From positions 3,233,684-3,297,683 of the forward strand of contig CM042562.1 in the NCBI GenBank assembly GCA_023630585.1: DNA of 64,000 bases. The letters run 5' to 3'. Below the pieces are notes generated by a model. It saw nothing but the letters and a program-made list of their open reading frames with translations. It did no database searches and was not told the DNA's origin. Both the position numbers and the translations under genes were made by a program. The stretch comes from Cranoglanis bouderius (lineage: Eukaryota > Chordata > Actinopteri > Siluriformes > Cranoglanididae). Shown piece after piece: positions 11,105 to 48,100 of the stretch (position 1 is the stretch's first letter; each line of letters begins with the position of its first letter).

Positions 11105-13688
11105 AATAGTTAGGAAATAGATTTCTTTCTTACTAGTTAATACAGAAATATTTCATAAACACTACAAACGTTTTTCTCCTAGTCACATAATAAACCAATC
11201 TTCCCATTATGCCATTGTGCTTCTAATTCCAGTGGTCACTATCAATGGACATATTTTATTACTGTGGATGGCTTGAAGTATGAAAGCATACTAAGCCTTG
11301 GATGCATGTATAGCACTTTTGATTATCTGACCACTCACAGAGCACAGGTTCCACATGCCTCTCTGAGCACAAAGATCAGTGTACATTCCAGCTGCCTCTC
11401 ATCTCCGCCATCAGCTTTTTACAGGTCTGCGTGTAACATGATGAGGGATTCACACCAATGTTCACACATTCCCTGCACCATGATTTACAGGGTTCAGAGA
11501 AAGTTAAGGTCTGTTCTTTACAAGCTACTGCAAGAACATGGACAAGACATCAAAAACAATGCAACTGAGAAATGTATGTGTAAGTTCCATACACAGTTGG
11601 TAGGTTCTCTGTTAAGAGATTAATGAAGTAGAAAACATGGGAAATATGGATCAAAACGTAAAAATGCAAAATCAAGTACACCAAATCCATCTCCATTCAT
11701 TCTAAAGAGTTAGAACATCTGTGCTCAAGGTGAAGCTTATCAGGCAACACATAACTGAATAAATCCAAGCTAAACATGGAGGCCGATTTGTTTGGGCTCT
11801 CAAACGCCCCCATACTGCTTTGGATGAAAATCTCTTCTTGGTTTATATAAGCCAGGTTTATAGGGCTTCAGACTAATTACAACTTGCAATTGCATTTGCG
11901 ATTGCGATTTAGCAGTAATCCACTCAGAAAGCATAAAAAAAAATACAAGAAAGGAAAGGAAATCCTTCTATGTGGTTAGAGTAAAGAGCCTAATATAACA
12001 TTTAGAACTAAACTAAACATTTTGCACACACAAGTGTTATAGAATCACTTATACAGTGTGCTAATTCAAATATACATATATATAATAACAGTAGTCTCTT
12101 AGGAAAAAATGTTACACCTATAAACAAGCAAAGGTTTTCCTGCTTATCCCACTGGGGGAACTCTTAAATGTTGTATGTATATTTCCCTATGACCACTCAC
12201 AAGAAGGTATCTAAGAACCTTTTACTATCCAAAGAAACCTTTTTTAATTATGTGAGAGTCTCTAAGGAACATCATAGATTATAACATAATAATAATGTCC
12301 ATTGATATGCTCTATACTTGTAGTTAAAACCATTTACTAAGTAACCATTTTTATCCATTTTATTCAGGCTTTAGTATGCTCTAGGTGTGTAATGCAGTGA
12401 CATTCTCTGTATTTATTTACTGCTCCAAATATCTGTATCTGCATGTGTCTTCAAAATTAAACATGAAGTGCAGGTGGCCTAAACCAGAAGTTAGCCAAAC
12501 CAAACTAAACTAGTAGCCTAATTTAAGCCACTGCAAACCTGCAGTGACCCAGGCAGTTACAAAGGATGAATGAATGAATGCTGTAAATGCACTGCGTTCA
12601 TTAACATGATTTTTGCTTGTCCCTTGAGCTTCATCTTTGACTGCTTGCTTGCGCCCCCATGAAGGTAAAATCCTTTTTTTGTCGTGTTACAATACACACA
12701 TCTGTGAAACTTTCTGGCAAAGCTTTCCAACTTAAAAAAACTTGGAAAAAACTAAATAAACAGTTTTTGTATTTGTATCTGTTTAGAACTTATTGTCTGT
12801 TTATTAAGAATAATGTATTCTTATACAGTTACATCACTAATATGCTGCTAATTTAGCTTTTCTGGGCAGATATGTGTGTTAACTAGTTAGTTAACCTTTC
12901 TATTTAATTTCTTAGGTTGGATATTTTTAGTGATTGCATTGCTATAGCTGGATCAATATAGCAATTATGGTAGACATTGTATCTAAATATTTAAATGGTG
13001 CATAGCATGTGTTCTGTTTTTTTCTTTCTTCACTTTTTATCACTGACCGAAGACCCCCCATATTTACAACTATCCTCTGGGAAATCACATTTTTACCCTA
13101 GGCAGATAGATACAAGAGGATTACTATATCTGACATACATGTGGTCTTGCTTTGCCCTTAAATTGACTTAGAAATGAATGGGGAAACAGGATGTGCCTAA
13201 GTGTATGTCAGCACATTGGCAGAACCAACAATTGAGTTTTAAACAAAATGACCAGTATTAGCGACTCTAACAACACCCTACTGTGTGCCCCCAGTACTGT
13301 AATATCTCTTGATTTAGAACAAAAAAAGTTTCTCTTTATGATCTTCTGATGTGTGTCTGGTTGCCAGAGATAAACTGCGAGGGTGAATTAAAAGTAGGCA
13401 CATTGTTTCTGATATATAGTCTCAGCTGGGCTGGTGCAGCTGTGTGGGCATGAGAAAGCCTTTGCTGAAGGGTGGGCATGTAAAGCAGGAGTCCATTGTG
13501 CCAGTCTGTCTGATCTCCCATACCGCAGAGCTTACGGAGAGACCCTGACTTTAACAGGGAAAAGGCCTGTTGATAAACAAGCAGGCCTCTGTGTGTAGCA
13601 GGATGCTGGGCTGCAGGTGTTCATGCCACGCTTGGACTGATTCGTGTAGGGTTTCTCAAATGCCAGCAGAGACATTTCCTGCCCAGTC

Positions 13689-13689
<1 letters not shown>
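11105..13689. other. Gene-free flank
   Basis: Nothing protein-coding is recognised. A short run of GCAATTGCATTTGCGATTGCG at 11885-11906 and a (GAAT)n tract at 12569-12580 are the only patterns. Confidence 0.6.

Positions 13690-13781
<92 letters not shown>
13690..13781. repeat. (AC)n microsatellite, about 46 units
   Basis: Uninterrupted AC repeat of about 92 bp, the longest pure dinucleotide tract in the window. Further broken CA-rich sequence continues to about 14015. Confidence 0.98.
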
Positions 13782-13785
<4 letters not shown>

Positions 13786-16700
13786 GGCATCTAGGCAACA
13801 ACCAAACACACGGCAGGAATGACTAACAGGCAGACTGCAAAATCAAAGCACACACAAACAACTGTCAGCAAAACAAATACCTATATATGCACTAGCACGT
13901 TTAAGAAGGCATTCAAAACACACAGAGAGAACAAAAGGCGGAGAAATACTTATACAATAGACAAAAACTACACACACAGACAGACACATTCACACACGCA
14001 CAGGCACATACAAACACATAAAGTGGCAGCTGATATAAAGAGGCCTCATACTCATCTGGTTATGTGTTACACAGTGCCAGGCATTCCATGGGGGTTGGTG
14101 AGAAATCATTTAATATGGGTGGGTGTAGTCAAGCACAATGTGACACACAGGCTCAGGGCCAAGGGGTATAAAACTGACAGTGTCTGACAATGACTTACAA
14201 CCAGCCACAGACAGCCACAGCTACAGACTACAGTAACTGTGCACTTGACTGCGGTCACCATTTAGGGCTACTGTTTTCTTAGTAAGCTGCTGGCTTGTAA
14301 ATTAGATGAAAGGAATAGTTGTAATAAAATGATTTGCTCTCCAATTATGGAGAGCCACATTGAACACTTGGAAGTGCCAGCATATACATATTGTAGTGTT
14401 ATTAATAGTGGCTATTAATATAAAATCTATTTTCACCAATAAAGCAAAATGAGGTGCAAACGTTTCCACATGATTTCTAAAGCATTTTAAATAGCAGGTT
14501 AGGAAAAGTCCTCTTGTGATGAACTTTTACTTTCAATTTCTTGTGTGTTATTCATATGCAAGTCTTGATTAAAAAAACAACAGGCTGTACTGTATATAAG
14601 ATTGTATTCAGGTGAAACTCATTCCTTGGCTATGACAACTGAAGGAAATCAGAGTAGACATGGGTATGCATCTGGACCAGCACAGTGCAGGATACAAGGC
14701 CTAATTTGGCAACCTGGCATAACAAGGATGTCAGATAAGTCTGTGGCCAAACGTTCTGCAGGAATTATTTTTAGGCATTGTAGGTAGCTGAGGTTTGAAG
14801 TTCTTCACCCACCCTAGTGCACATGGCCTGTTCCCAGTTTCACACAATGTCAGTTTGAAGTGGAACTTCCAGGTGATGTAGAACCATGGACACTTAGCAT
14901 CCCAGCTCCAACACTTTATCCAGTGTATCCACAAACTTTATACACATCACACTTTTATATGAATTTATATAGCTTGGTCTATATAGACAGTTAAGGTCCG
15001 ATATTTCTAATTTCTCTGAAAATTTGTTCATGTAATACTACTAATAAAATATTATATTAATTAAGTACATTTTGCACAATATAATGTTAATTATGTCTTA
15101 TGTCTTTATGATCATCCAATCACACTACAGCCTGTCTATAATCTACCCTCATATCTGTTTTTTTTGTTTGTTTGTTTGTTTGTTTGTTTTTTAACCAGTT
15201 AGTTAGATGAGTGTCATGCAAGATAAATATGTAATAATAAATATAATAAATATATAAACATGTAATAAATATGATAAATTGTGATAAATACGATAATACG
15301 GTGGTTGTGTAAGAAGTAAAAAAAAAAAGATGCTAGGATCATGCTAGGAAATGAACAATTAGGTGGCTATACTGTGCTGACCAGTACTGATAGAATACAA
15401 TAGAAATTGAAGGTGATTTTCACAGTACATGTTATGTCAAAGTGGATTTGCAGACTTAACCCCCAGTGAGGGAGTAAAAGAGTGAAACGGAGGGTAAAGG
15501 GAGGAGGCTGCAACAAAGATGATACTGTATTAAACTTGTAAAGTTTGTTGGTTAGCTGGGTATTGTAAGATGAAACATTCACGAGTTGTCCAAATTGGTT
15601 ATTTGGCAGGATAAGAAGTGAACATATGCTTCATGCCTTCCACAAATGGCTCAGCTGTGGGAGATAATAGGAATCTCCTTGGGAGGTCAAAGTGCAGAAT
15701 GCTAACCTATGCACTCTACCGCTTTAATGCTTTAGCCATTAGATCTTTCAAATATACATGGCATGAGTGTCAACATCCCCATCTTTGTCAGCAGTTTTAA
15801 GTGAAATTAGCAGAATTGATAAGATAATGTGAGACCTACACTATTAGGTTGCATCAGTGTTCTTCCTAAATAAAACAAACAGATAAAGGCCCTTTCATGT
15901 GATTTTGTCAAAATGGCCGACGTCATTTTAAACGTAGCCGCATTAACTTTTGTGTTTAAGTACAGTGCTCGCCTCAAGTCGTTTAGTCGTGTGTTGTGAC
16001 TAAGCTTAATGGAAAAACCTCGACTCCGTATCAGCACAATATCATAGCGTAATACTTAAACCTAATATATAGGCTACGCCACGATAATGAAAGAAAATGT
16101 AAGGACACTGAATGGGAACTTTCACAACACTGAAGGAAACGGGTGTTTAGTCTAAAGCATATACTGTACTTAACAGGCTATGTAAAAACGGTAAGTAGCT
16201 AAACTGCAGCACACTGTTGATATAGGCTACTATATTTACATATATTTAATATGTATGGCAACAAGACAGTGTGGATAACAAAAAAAAAAAAAAAAAATCT
16301 GTTAGGGCTACAGGCTATCATTCAACCCTTTGCCCCTAGTCTTCTTTTCAGTGTGTCATTTGAGACGCAAATATAAAGTAGAAATCCTACAAAAAAAAAT
16401 AAATGAAAATAAAAAATGTTCAGCAAAATTGTTTACAAGAAACACTTCTTGTAAACACTTCTTTCCCAGCAGCTTGAGCTAATTAAAAATGGCAAGGCTA
16501 CAAGGCTAAATGCCACTTGAAAAGGTCTGTTAAATTTGAATACACTGTGAAAAATATTTTAATATCTATTGGTGGTAAGCTATTGTCAGTAAATCCAGAG
16601 CGTTCAGGTTAGTTAATGCAGTACAGGCTTGCTGAAGTGGGACTTCGTGCTGTTTTTTTTTTTTTTTCCAGCCGTGTCTGTTGTTAATAGAGCGAAAACA

Positions 16701-16839
16701 ACTCAGTACATTCATGCCAGGGCAAGTTTTTTTTTTTATGAATGGAGTTTTTTTTTTTTTCTTCCCCCTCCCTCGCTCCACTTTCTCCTTCCTTTTTTGT
16801 GAATGAAAAACAACTGCAAAGTCTAGAAGGAAAACTCTT
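13782..16839. other. Gene-free flank upstream of etv4
   Basis: Broken CA-rich sequence to 14015, (GTTT)n at 15163-15190, poly-A at 16281-16297 and T runs at 16652-16668. The stretch 15905-16030 is CpG-richer than its surroundings and contains AAAATGGCCGACGTCAT (YY1-like plus CRE-like). No gene supported. Confidence 0.55.
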
Positions 16840-17736
16840 GGGTTCTTCGATCGGGGATTGGTCAGGTAGATACAGACCCCGCCCCCGCGTTGCTAGGCTT
16901 TGGTACAGATTCGAATCTGATTGGTGCAAAGGGAAGGCGTCGAGGTTTCATTCACAAATAAGACCATTCATTAGGACAAAGAGAGAAATCTGAGCTCTTG
17001 AAAAAGGAAATTCACCAATCGGGAAGCTTTAGGGACTGAGCGGACATCCGAAAGCCAGAGAAGTGGCTCCTACCCAAATCAACAGTAAAGAAAACAGTAA
17101 AGTTTTTCATCCAGTTATTTAGGTGTGCCATCCGGACACGTAAATAAAGCACGTCACGGTTAAAACTGTCCATACAGTTTCCATCATGTAAACCGAATCA
17201 CATCTAGACACGCTTTGCATTCACTCTTAAATATAAACAGCTTGGGGATGTTTCCACTGTAGGTTTGTTTTGCTCGTGCTTTAGTGAACAGGATTTATCC
17301 TTTATGCACTTTTGCAAAACAATTCTACACAACACCGCAATCTTCTAAAAGCTAAACAAAACAAACAAACAAACAAAAAAACCTAAGTAGAAAAGTCGCG
17401 CGAGCTAATCTGAGTTTTGCTTTAACAGAAGCATGATTTGTTTATGTTACCTGGCTGCACGCCGCTAAGCTAACTACAGTAGGCTAGGGGTTTGCAAGCG
17501 CTGCGTGTGTGGGAGCGTGTTTTTGTGAATGGAGCTCATTACGTATGCAGCCTTCTGGACGCCCCATTCACAACTCCCGCTGTGTGTGTGTGTGTGTGTG
17601 TTTGTGTGCGTGCGTGCGTGCGTGCGTGTGCATGTGTGTGTGCGTGTGCCCCACTGCCTTCTCTCCGTGCAGGCTGCTCAGATTCTGCTCCACACAGCCT
17701 CAATGAGCGCGAACGGTTAAACGCACGGACTGTAAC
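16840..17736 (+). promoter_or_regulatory. etv4: Probable etv4 promoter and 5' leader
   Basis: A CpG-richer stretch lies directly upstream of the etv4 start. It has reversed CCAAT boxes (GATTGG near 16856 and 16919), a GC box (CCCCGCCCCCGCG around 16877-16889) and a forward CCAAT at about 17014. This is the usual make-up of a TATA-less promoter; I saw no convincing TATA box. A (GT)n/(GC GT)n tract at 17580-17650 lies in the likely leader. An upstream ATG at 17703 opens a five-codon reading frame (MSANG) that stops at 17720, 16 bases before the main ATG. Transcription start and any non-coding first exon are not determinable by eye. Confidence 0.6.
17580..17650. repeat. (GT)n / (GCGT)n repeat in the etv4 leader
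   Basis: GTGTGT followed by GTGCGTGCGTGC units just upstream of the etv4 start. The alternating purine-pyrimidine GC/GT sequence is Z-DNA prone. Confidence 0.9.
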
Positions 17737-40620
<22,884 letters not shown>

Positions 40621-41300
40621 TGCCACCTACAGCCCTGATATTCCCCCATGCACCTATTGCACATGTCAACCCCATCCACTTGTATATATAAGGCTATGGT
40701 GTTTTTTCTTGGTTTGTTTAAATTAATATCATTAGGGACATCCTCTCATCTCTGCGGCCTATTCAGTACAAACACGTGCCTGTGGTTCAGCAAAGTGCTT
40801 AATAAAAAGACCCAGTTATTATTCCTGCCATACCCTGAGACTGTTTTCACACTTGAACATTAACTCAGTTATCTGGGTGTTCAGGATGATACAAAGGTGA
40901 GGAGATTACGTATGATTTAGTTATGCAACCTGCTGGAAGAAACCAGTGATCAATTAGTCACAAAGGGCTCTTTTATGAACAAACTTAATATGTAAACAAG
41001 CCATATTGCAAATCCTCTAATATATCAGCTCACAAAAATGTGAGCAGCATAAACTCTTCACTAAATACACCACTTTCACGCAAATATTTCCCATTGTTCT
41101 TGAAGTCTTGTTTGATATAGACAACTAAAACTAGAATCGCCTTCCAGGGTGTAAATATTCCTGTCGCATGACTACTCATGACCTTTGACTTGTGACCTGA
41201 ATGATGTGTTGGACCTGGAGTCCTGGAGGGCATTTCTCTAAACAGTAACATTATAATCCAAATAACCTGAATAAAACTATAAATAAATAAATACTACAAT
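40621..41300 (+). terminator. etv4: etv4 3' UTR with poly(A) signals
   Basis: Plus-strand AATAAA hexamers occur at 40801-40806 and 41270-41275 downstream of the stop, followed by AT-rich sequence. Either could serve as the cleavage signal, giving a 3' UTR of about 0.2 or 0.7 kb. Confidence 0.55.
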
Positions 41301-41589
41301 TATGTTTATCAACCATACTCCAGTGTTTTCCTTTAAAATGTTTTATATTTTTATAAGATCATATATTCGTGATATCATCACCTGGTCTGTTTCTTTTATT
41401 GAAATAAACTTTTGGATTTACAGGGATTTCTTCAAGTTAAGTAAGAAAATAAAAACAGTGGTGGATGCTAGCTGTGTTCTTGTTACTTCTATGTTGGACT
41501 CCTGTTTATGAGGAAACTTAAAATAATATAATCCATTTCTAGGACTAAGACAAAAAACAGAAGAAATGATACTGATCTGGCCTTTCTGA

Positions 41590-42253
41590 ACGAAGTTTAT
41601 TACACAGCACGAATGATCCAAAATGATATACAGTTGAGGGTTAATATAAAAAGCTGGTACACATTTCTAATCACTTCCTGCCATGAAACGCAATTACAAC
41701 AGAAATTTAGTTGGGACCATATTCCTGTATTGAGTCATGGTCCATAATGGTTAATAAATAACCTTAAATCCTCAACAAGGATGGTGAGAGACAAAAACAA
41801 AAGAAACTAACCGAATCTAACACAGCCCCCATTTTTAATCACTGATGGTCTGTTAAAACAAAATCAGTTTTGTTTCAATGCATATGAGCTGCAAAGCCAA
41901 ATATAATATTTGTACATACTTTTACAACACTAATAAGTCATGCCAGGAAATCAGAAAAAGATGTTACATAAAAAAAATATAATACAACAAAATGTTGTAC
42001 ATTTATTCATTCGAAAACTACGTTTTGTCTTTAAACTGATAAAAGGTCCCCTTTGTTAGTCAGTTAGAGATTTAAGGAGGAGCATTTCAAATGCCAATAA
42101 TATAGCTACTTACAAATGAACATATTAAAAAAAAAAAAAAAAAAAAAGTTTCAACCTGTTCGATCTGTCCACAACGTTTTCAATGCGTCACCAGCAGCAT
42201 TAGAGGACACTGCCAGACTGTAGGTACACTGTAATGTAGAATGTAGGTACATT
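41590..42253 (-). terminator. dhx8: dhx8 3' UTR with poly(A) signals
   Basis: On the minus strand AATAAA (read TTTATT on plus) lies at 42002-42007 and 41596-41601, downstream of the dhx8 stop. A poly-A run on the plus strand (42126-42147) sits between the stop and the first signal. The 3' end of dhx8 therefore approaches the etv4 3' end. Confidence 0.5.
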
Positions 42254-45127
42254 CTAGCGTCTGCGGAAAGCTCTGGAAATTCTCCAGGCATTGGGTTCCT
42301 CGTAACGGTTATAGAGAGGCTCAAGACGCTGCTGTTTCTTCTGCTTGCTGAGGCGAGTCGGGTCGGATACTTTGAAGAAGGCCGGCGCGAACTCCACCAG
42401 CCAACGTGGGTCGATTGTCGTCACCTCTCGCATGTACTCTTTGGTAGTCAACACCAGTTCATGGTATACCACCCTGAAGAAAGATGAAAAAAGCATGTTA
42501 CACAGAGGACAGAGGGAAAGAGAAGAACAAAGAACACAATGCTACGTGCTGATGAGCTGTCGCTGTTGATGCAGACATACCACTCGGGTTGTCGGTTGAA
42601 GAGGGCACTTGAGGGGTGAATGTAAACCACCTGCTGGTCTATGAGTGTCCTGTAGCCTTCCTGCGGGTCTTTCTTAGCAGCGTTACGGAAGAAACCGCTG
42701 CAGATTGCCTTCTGCACACGTACTGTGGCCTTACCACATGATACCACATCCAACTTGTGTCTAAAAGAATAAGAGAGATAAGGTACCTGTTCAAAACCTA
42801 TTAGTTTTAATGCACTTAAAATTTCCACAGAGTAAACTAAATGCAAATTATATTTTGGACCAGCTGTAAAATAAGTTTAATAAAAATTCCTTACCGGTCC
42901 ATAATGCCCAGCATTTGCTTGCGGATATCCTGTGCACGGCGTAATGAGCGAGCCTGGATGAAGTTCTCGTAGCACCAGGGATTGGAGAACTTGTTGTTCT
43001 TCCAAGAGTTGTACACAGCCAGTAAAGTGAGGTGGTCTCCCTCAGGCTGGTGGAACTTAGCCTTCTTCTGGTCAGCTAGAGCCTGTTTGTCCTGAAATTC
43101 AGCATACAGAAGATGAAGAACATTCTTGTGTATTGATTTAGAAACATAATACTGTTGTTCTTTCTCAGGGCGTTTCTGTATCTGATTAGAATTCTGACCA
43201 TATCTAATAACAGTGAACCCCAAATAATCAGGGGTGGTGGGAATCACCTGGATACCTTCTTGACCATGTGCATGCTGAAACCATACAGCAAGGTGATGAA
43301 TTGATGCATGACAGTATGAGCAATAAATACCATTGGCAGCCAGCCATCTTTCCCTGGAATGTCTTTGAGAGTTCTTATTGGGGCAGCAGTGGTTCCAAAT
43401 GACAAGGAACTCAGGCAGTTATTTGGGCTTCGAAGAACTAAAGCTACGTCCATAACAGGTTCACACCTCCTAAATGGCAGCGGTGGAGAGTATCACATGG
43501 ATAATGCTTATAAGCAGACAAGGTCCTGAACGGCCTGCTCCTTGGCGGGGGGGCACACAGTCTACCAATTAAGGCAATATTCTGAAGTCAGTGGCCATCA
43601 TGGAAGACAAGGCTGCTTGCATACATCTCAAAAACATCCATGATGACAAAGAGAGAGGACCGAAGGATAGAATTGTAATGCCTGTGCTTGGAAGACAAGC
43701 ATTTGTGCTCTAGGTTGATGTGGAAACGAAAATAAGAATTGTGCATGGCTCCTTAGACTAACCTTTCCAAAGCAAAGATAATGAGTGGAAATCCAGTAGA
43801 CTCAGCATTGAATAGTGTGTATGGTATGACGTGGGAAAACCATTTAATTAAACTAGTGGCAAGTAGCCATGTCTAGTCTGCTAGACGGCGGGGGATATGG
43901 AGACGGCCAATTAAGCACACTCAGCAACAGTGCATGCTATGGCGAGTGCACACCACTCAACCATGCTAGTGGCACATAGCCACTACAGGCCTGCTAGTCA
44001 GCTATACAAATATTTGAAGGAACACTGCTTCCAACAAACAGGGAGAATGAGAGCTAATAAGGCTAGAAATGCTAACCTAGCAGGACTGACCCAAAACTAA
44101 AAGGTGCCTAGGGGTTCCGTAGTGTTCTATGAAGAAAAAGGTGCTGTAAGTGTGTAAAAAAAAAAAAAAATACACTAACTGAGGCTGAAAGGATGAGATG
44201 ACTGAAGGCTTATCACCAGTTTTGGAGGACACAAATCCTGTAGCTCTGACCGTAGGCACAAGTGTTTATACTGTTAATGCAATCTGAAATGTGCGAGACA
44301 AGAAAGTGGAAAGGGAAAGATGGTTGTATGACAGAGGTATTTATCGCAAATACTGAGTCATACTTCACTTTGTTGAAAGGTTTTGGCATGCATGCTCACA
44401 CGCACAAGGTTATCCAGGTTATTTTCATCTCTACTGGCAGTTAGAAGTACAATGCTTCACCTAAACATGTAGCCACTGTTAATTACACTATATTTAAATT
44501 TATTCCACTTGTGTAAACTTTGGAATACACACTGAAGCATGAGTTATAGAAATGGGGAGATAAAACAACTAGAGACAGGAATAAAAAAAAAGAAAAACAT
44601 CAACACTGGCCATGGGTATGACCCGTGAGTGAGTGTTATCAATGAGTGTTACCTTTGGCCGATAGAAGACGTTCTGCACAGAGAGCATGGACACTATGGT
44701 TAGCATCTCTTCACTGCAGCCCAGGTGGACAGACATGATGAGCATCTTACACAGCATGGGCTCTAGAGGAAACTCGGCCATCTGAGATAAACAGAAATGA
44801 GGAAATGCTTCAGCATTCATCCTATTGCTTATTGCACTTAAGCACCATTTCAATACTTGTAAACATAACATAACATAGACAAAGTCTTTAATAAGTCATA
44901 CCCTACGCCCGAGACGAGTGAGTAGTCCCTCATCGTCCAGAGCTCCTAACGTGTACAGCTGTTCCATTGCTGTGATCAGCGTCTCCATAGGAGGAGCGTC
45001 CATGAAGTCAAATGATAACAGGTCATTAATACCCATAGCCTAAACAGAGATAAAAATTGGTTAGCAAAAATAACACAAAAACTTATAAGATATTCTAGAA
45101 TAAGTTAAGAAGTGTGTGACTGTATTT

Positions 45128-45193
<66 letters not shown>

Positions 45194-48100
45194 TAAGGGA
45201 GAGTACAGTGCTGGCCAGGTTAGTTCTTTGGATCTCAGGCACATTGGTGGTGAGCATCTCATCTCTATACGCACGTTCTGTGTACAGTCTGTAGCACTTG
45301 CCAGGCCCCGTCCTACCTGCTCGGCCTGCTCGCTGCTTAGCCTGTGCCTAAAACACCACAACAAAGACAGTTAAGTGTTTACAGAGCTATAGCACTTAAT
45401 TTTTAGCCTTCAGCTATGTGCATGTGTGTATGTACCTGAGAGATGGGGGTCACCACAAGCTGGTCAATGCCGGTTTTTGAGTTGTACACTTTCTGCTTGA
45501 CAAAACCTGGATCCACTACATAGTAGATTCCATCAATGGTCAGAGAAGTCTCAGCAATGTTTGTAGCAATGACAACCTACACAAACAAGTGAAGTACAGA
45601 GTCATCGTTAAATGATTGTCATAGGTTGGAAGGCTGCAGTACAGCTACTACAGGACAGAGGCTGCTACCTTTCTGCTGCCAGGTGGAGCTGGGTCAAAGA
45701 TCCTGGTCTGCATCTCACTGGGCAGCGCAGAGTACACAGGTAGGATGATCAGCTCTGGCACATCAGGACCTAGTGATTTCATTCGCTCATACAGGATCTC
45801 ACAGGCTGTGTCAATCTCCTCTTGACCCGTCAAGAACACCAGAATATCACCTAAAGATTCAAACAAAAGTTGCTGATGTGATAATTATTGACGTGACATG
45901 ATTATGACTAATTAGATTATAATGAAATATTCTATTACATCATCCCTCATATCAGAAAGTGTCAAACTATTTGAATCCTGGGACCTCTATCCGTGTTTAC
46001 TTATTACTAAAGACCCCTTGATGATGATGATCTTTTGCACACTGTGACGAGGAGGAGGGGGTAGCCAGGCTGTGAGGATGCACACCTGGCACTGATTTGT
46101 CTAATCAGTGAGAGAGAGAGAGATAAAGGAGCGGCTGGAAGCGCCAGGGAGAGAGAGAGAGAGAGACGCACGTGCACTTTGTGTTCCGTTTGTGTTTCTG
46201 TTCTGTTTACTTTCGGTTTAAGATTAAACTTTATGTGTACATTCAGTCGGTTCCCGCCTCCTCCTTGCCCGACGTTAAATTGGTACACATACATTTTACG
46301 TGTATAACAGTAACGAGCTTTAGACTTCCTAAAAGAAACACATTACTGTATATCTATTCAATGAAACTGACCATTCAATTAGACAGATTGCTAGAGGTCC
46401 CTTTTCCCTCCTTATTCCTAGATAAGAGTCTGAACATTTAGTGCAATTATAATACAGAGTTTCAATCTGTCAGTATTAAATACTGCTGCTTACCTGGTGG
46501 CTCAGTGAGGTGGATCTGCATGACCGTGATCAGACTGGCGTCCAGGTAATCTGTCTCAGGCTCTTTAGTGTACAGCACCTCTACTGGATACGTACGACCT
46601 GGGATGGTGAAAATGGGGGCCTCGTAGAAATACTGGGAGAATTTCACAGCGTCCAGTGTAGCAGACGTCACAATCAGCTTCATGTCTGTGCGTTTCTGTA
46701 CAGTCTGTATAAGAAGAGCCCAGAAACAATATAAAAAGTTAAACTAACCTTATCAAATCAATGTAGCCACATTAACATAAAGCATTTACTACATGGTGCA
46801 TATACTTCAGTACCACTTTCATTAGCCAACTGTTAATGAGAAAACAGGAGCACTGAGTTATCTCAACCTTGCTATACTAATTAAATTGGCAGGTGTGCCC
46901 TACAGGCAACAAAGTGCTCTAAAAAGTATAAACCAATCCTTTAATTTCCAACAGACATTAGCTTATCATAATGGCCCTACCTTCTTGAGCAGGCCGAAGA
47001 GCACGTCGGTGTGGATGGTCCTCTCGTGAGCCTCGTCCAGCATAATGATAGCATACTGGCCCAGATCAGGGTCAATCAGACACTCTCTCAGCAGCATACC
47101 GTCTGTCATGTACTTGATGACTGTGTCTGGACTTGTGCAGTCCTCAAAACGGATAGTGTAGCCCACCTGTGTAAACAAGAAGAAAGAGGTTATGATTATG
47201 ATTCTATCCCATGCAGTGCAAGGCTTAACTAACTAAAGGCAACAAATGGATTTACCAGGTATGTGTGTTGGACATCCTAAATGTATATTATTAATACAGC
47301 TTATTTACCTCCTGTCCCAAACAACAACCATATTCTTCAGACACTCTCTTAGCCACAGACATGGCAGCCACTCTTCTGGGCTGTGTGCAGCCAATCTTCC
47401 CACGTGCTGTGTATCCAGCCTCAGCCAGGTACTGAGTGATCTGTGTGGTCTTCCCTGAGCCTGTCTCTCCGATCACAATCAGGATCTGGTTATCATGAAC
47501 AGCCTGTAACAATATGACAACACCAGAGCATAATGAGTTCACATGTCACAGGTTCCCAGTAGATCCTTCCAATCCTTATGACTGGAAATTATACACAAAT
47601 TCTGAACAAAGGCCTTTATAATCATAACCATAAATCAGGTTGTAATTAAGTATCTGCACTGTGAATGTAAAACACAGACCTGAACGAGCTGCTCTTTGAG
47701 CTTGTAGATGGGCAGACTCTCTCGCTGCTCAATGATGGATAGCTGCGTCTTTTTTCCGTATGAAGCCTTGTTGCCACCAAAAGCGTGCTTCTTCCACTCT
47801 GGGATGTCATTGGGCATCATGCCAATACCCCGCATGTTAGCGGCGATCTGCCTGCCATCAGCTGTGTGTATGTAAATAAGGGTGAGGGGAGAGCATGGAG
47901 GGACAGATGAGTGCACTGCATTGAAATAGGGACAAGCAGGATGGACTCATGCCAGGCCAGAGGGCATATTTTTCTCGGGGATAACTGCAGATCAGCCTTC
48001 ATCCACCTTCTCAAAAGGCTGCAGGAAACCAGATGGCCATCAAGCCCACTGTTTAGTCATATAGTAGCCTTTCATGCTTGGTGGGCCAGTGCTTAAAATT

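Noticed and set aside
1..16800. A protein gene in the left flank (for example the next syntenic neighbour of etv4)
   Set aside because: No frame shows a recognisable domain outside the mobile elements, and no chain of exons with splice sites was found.
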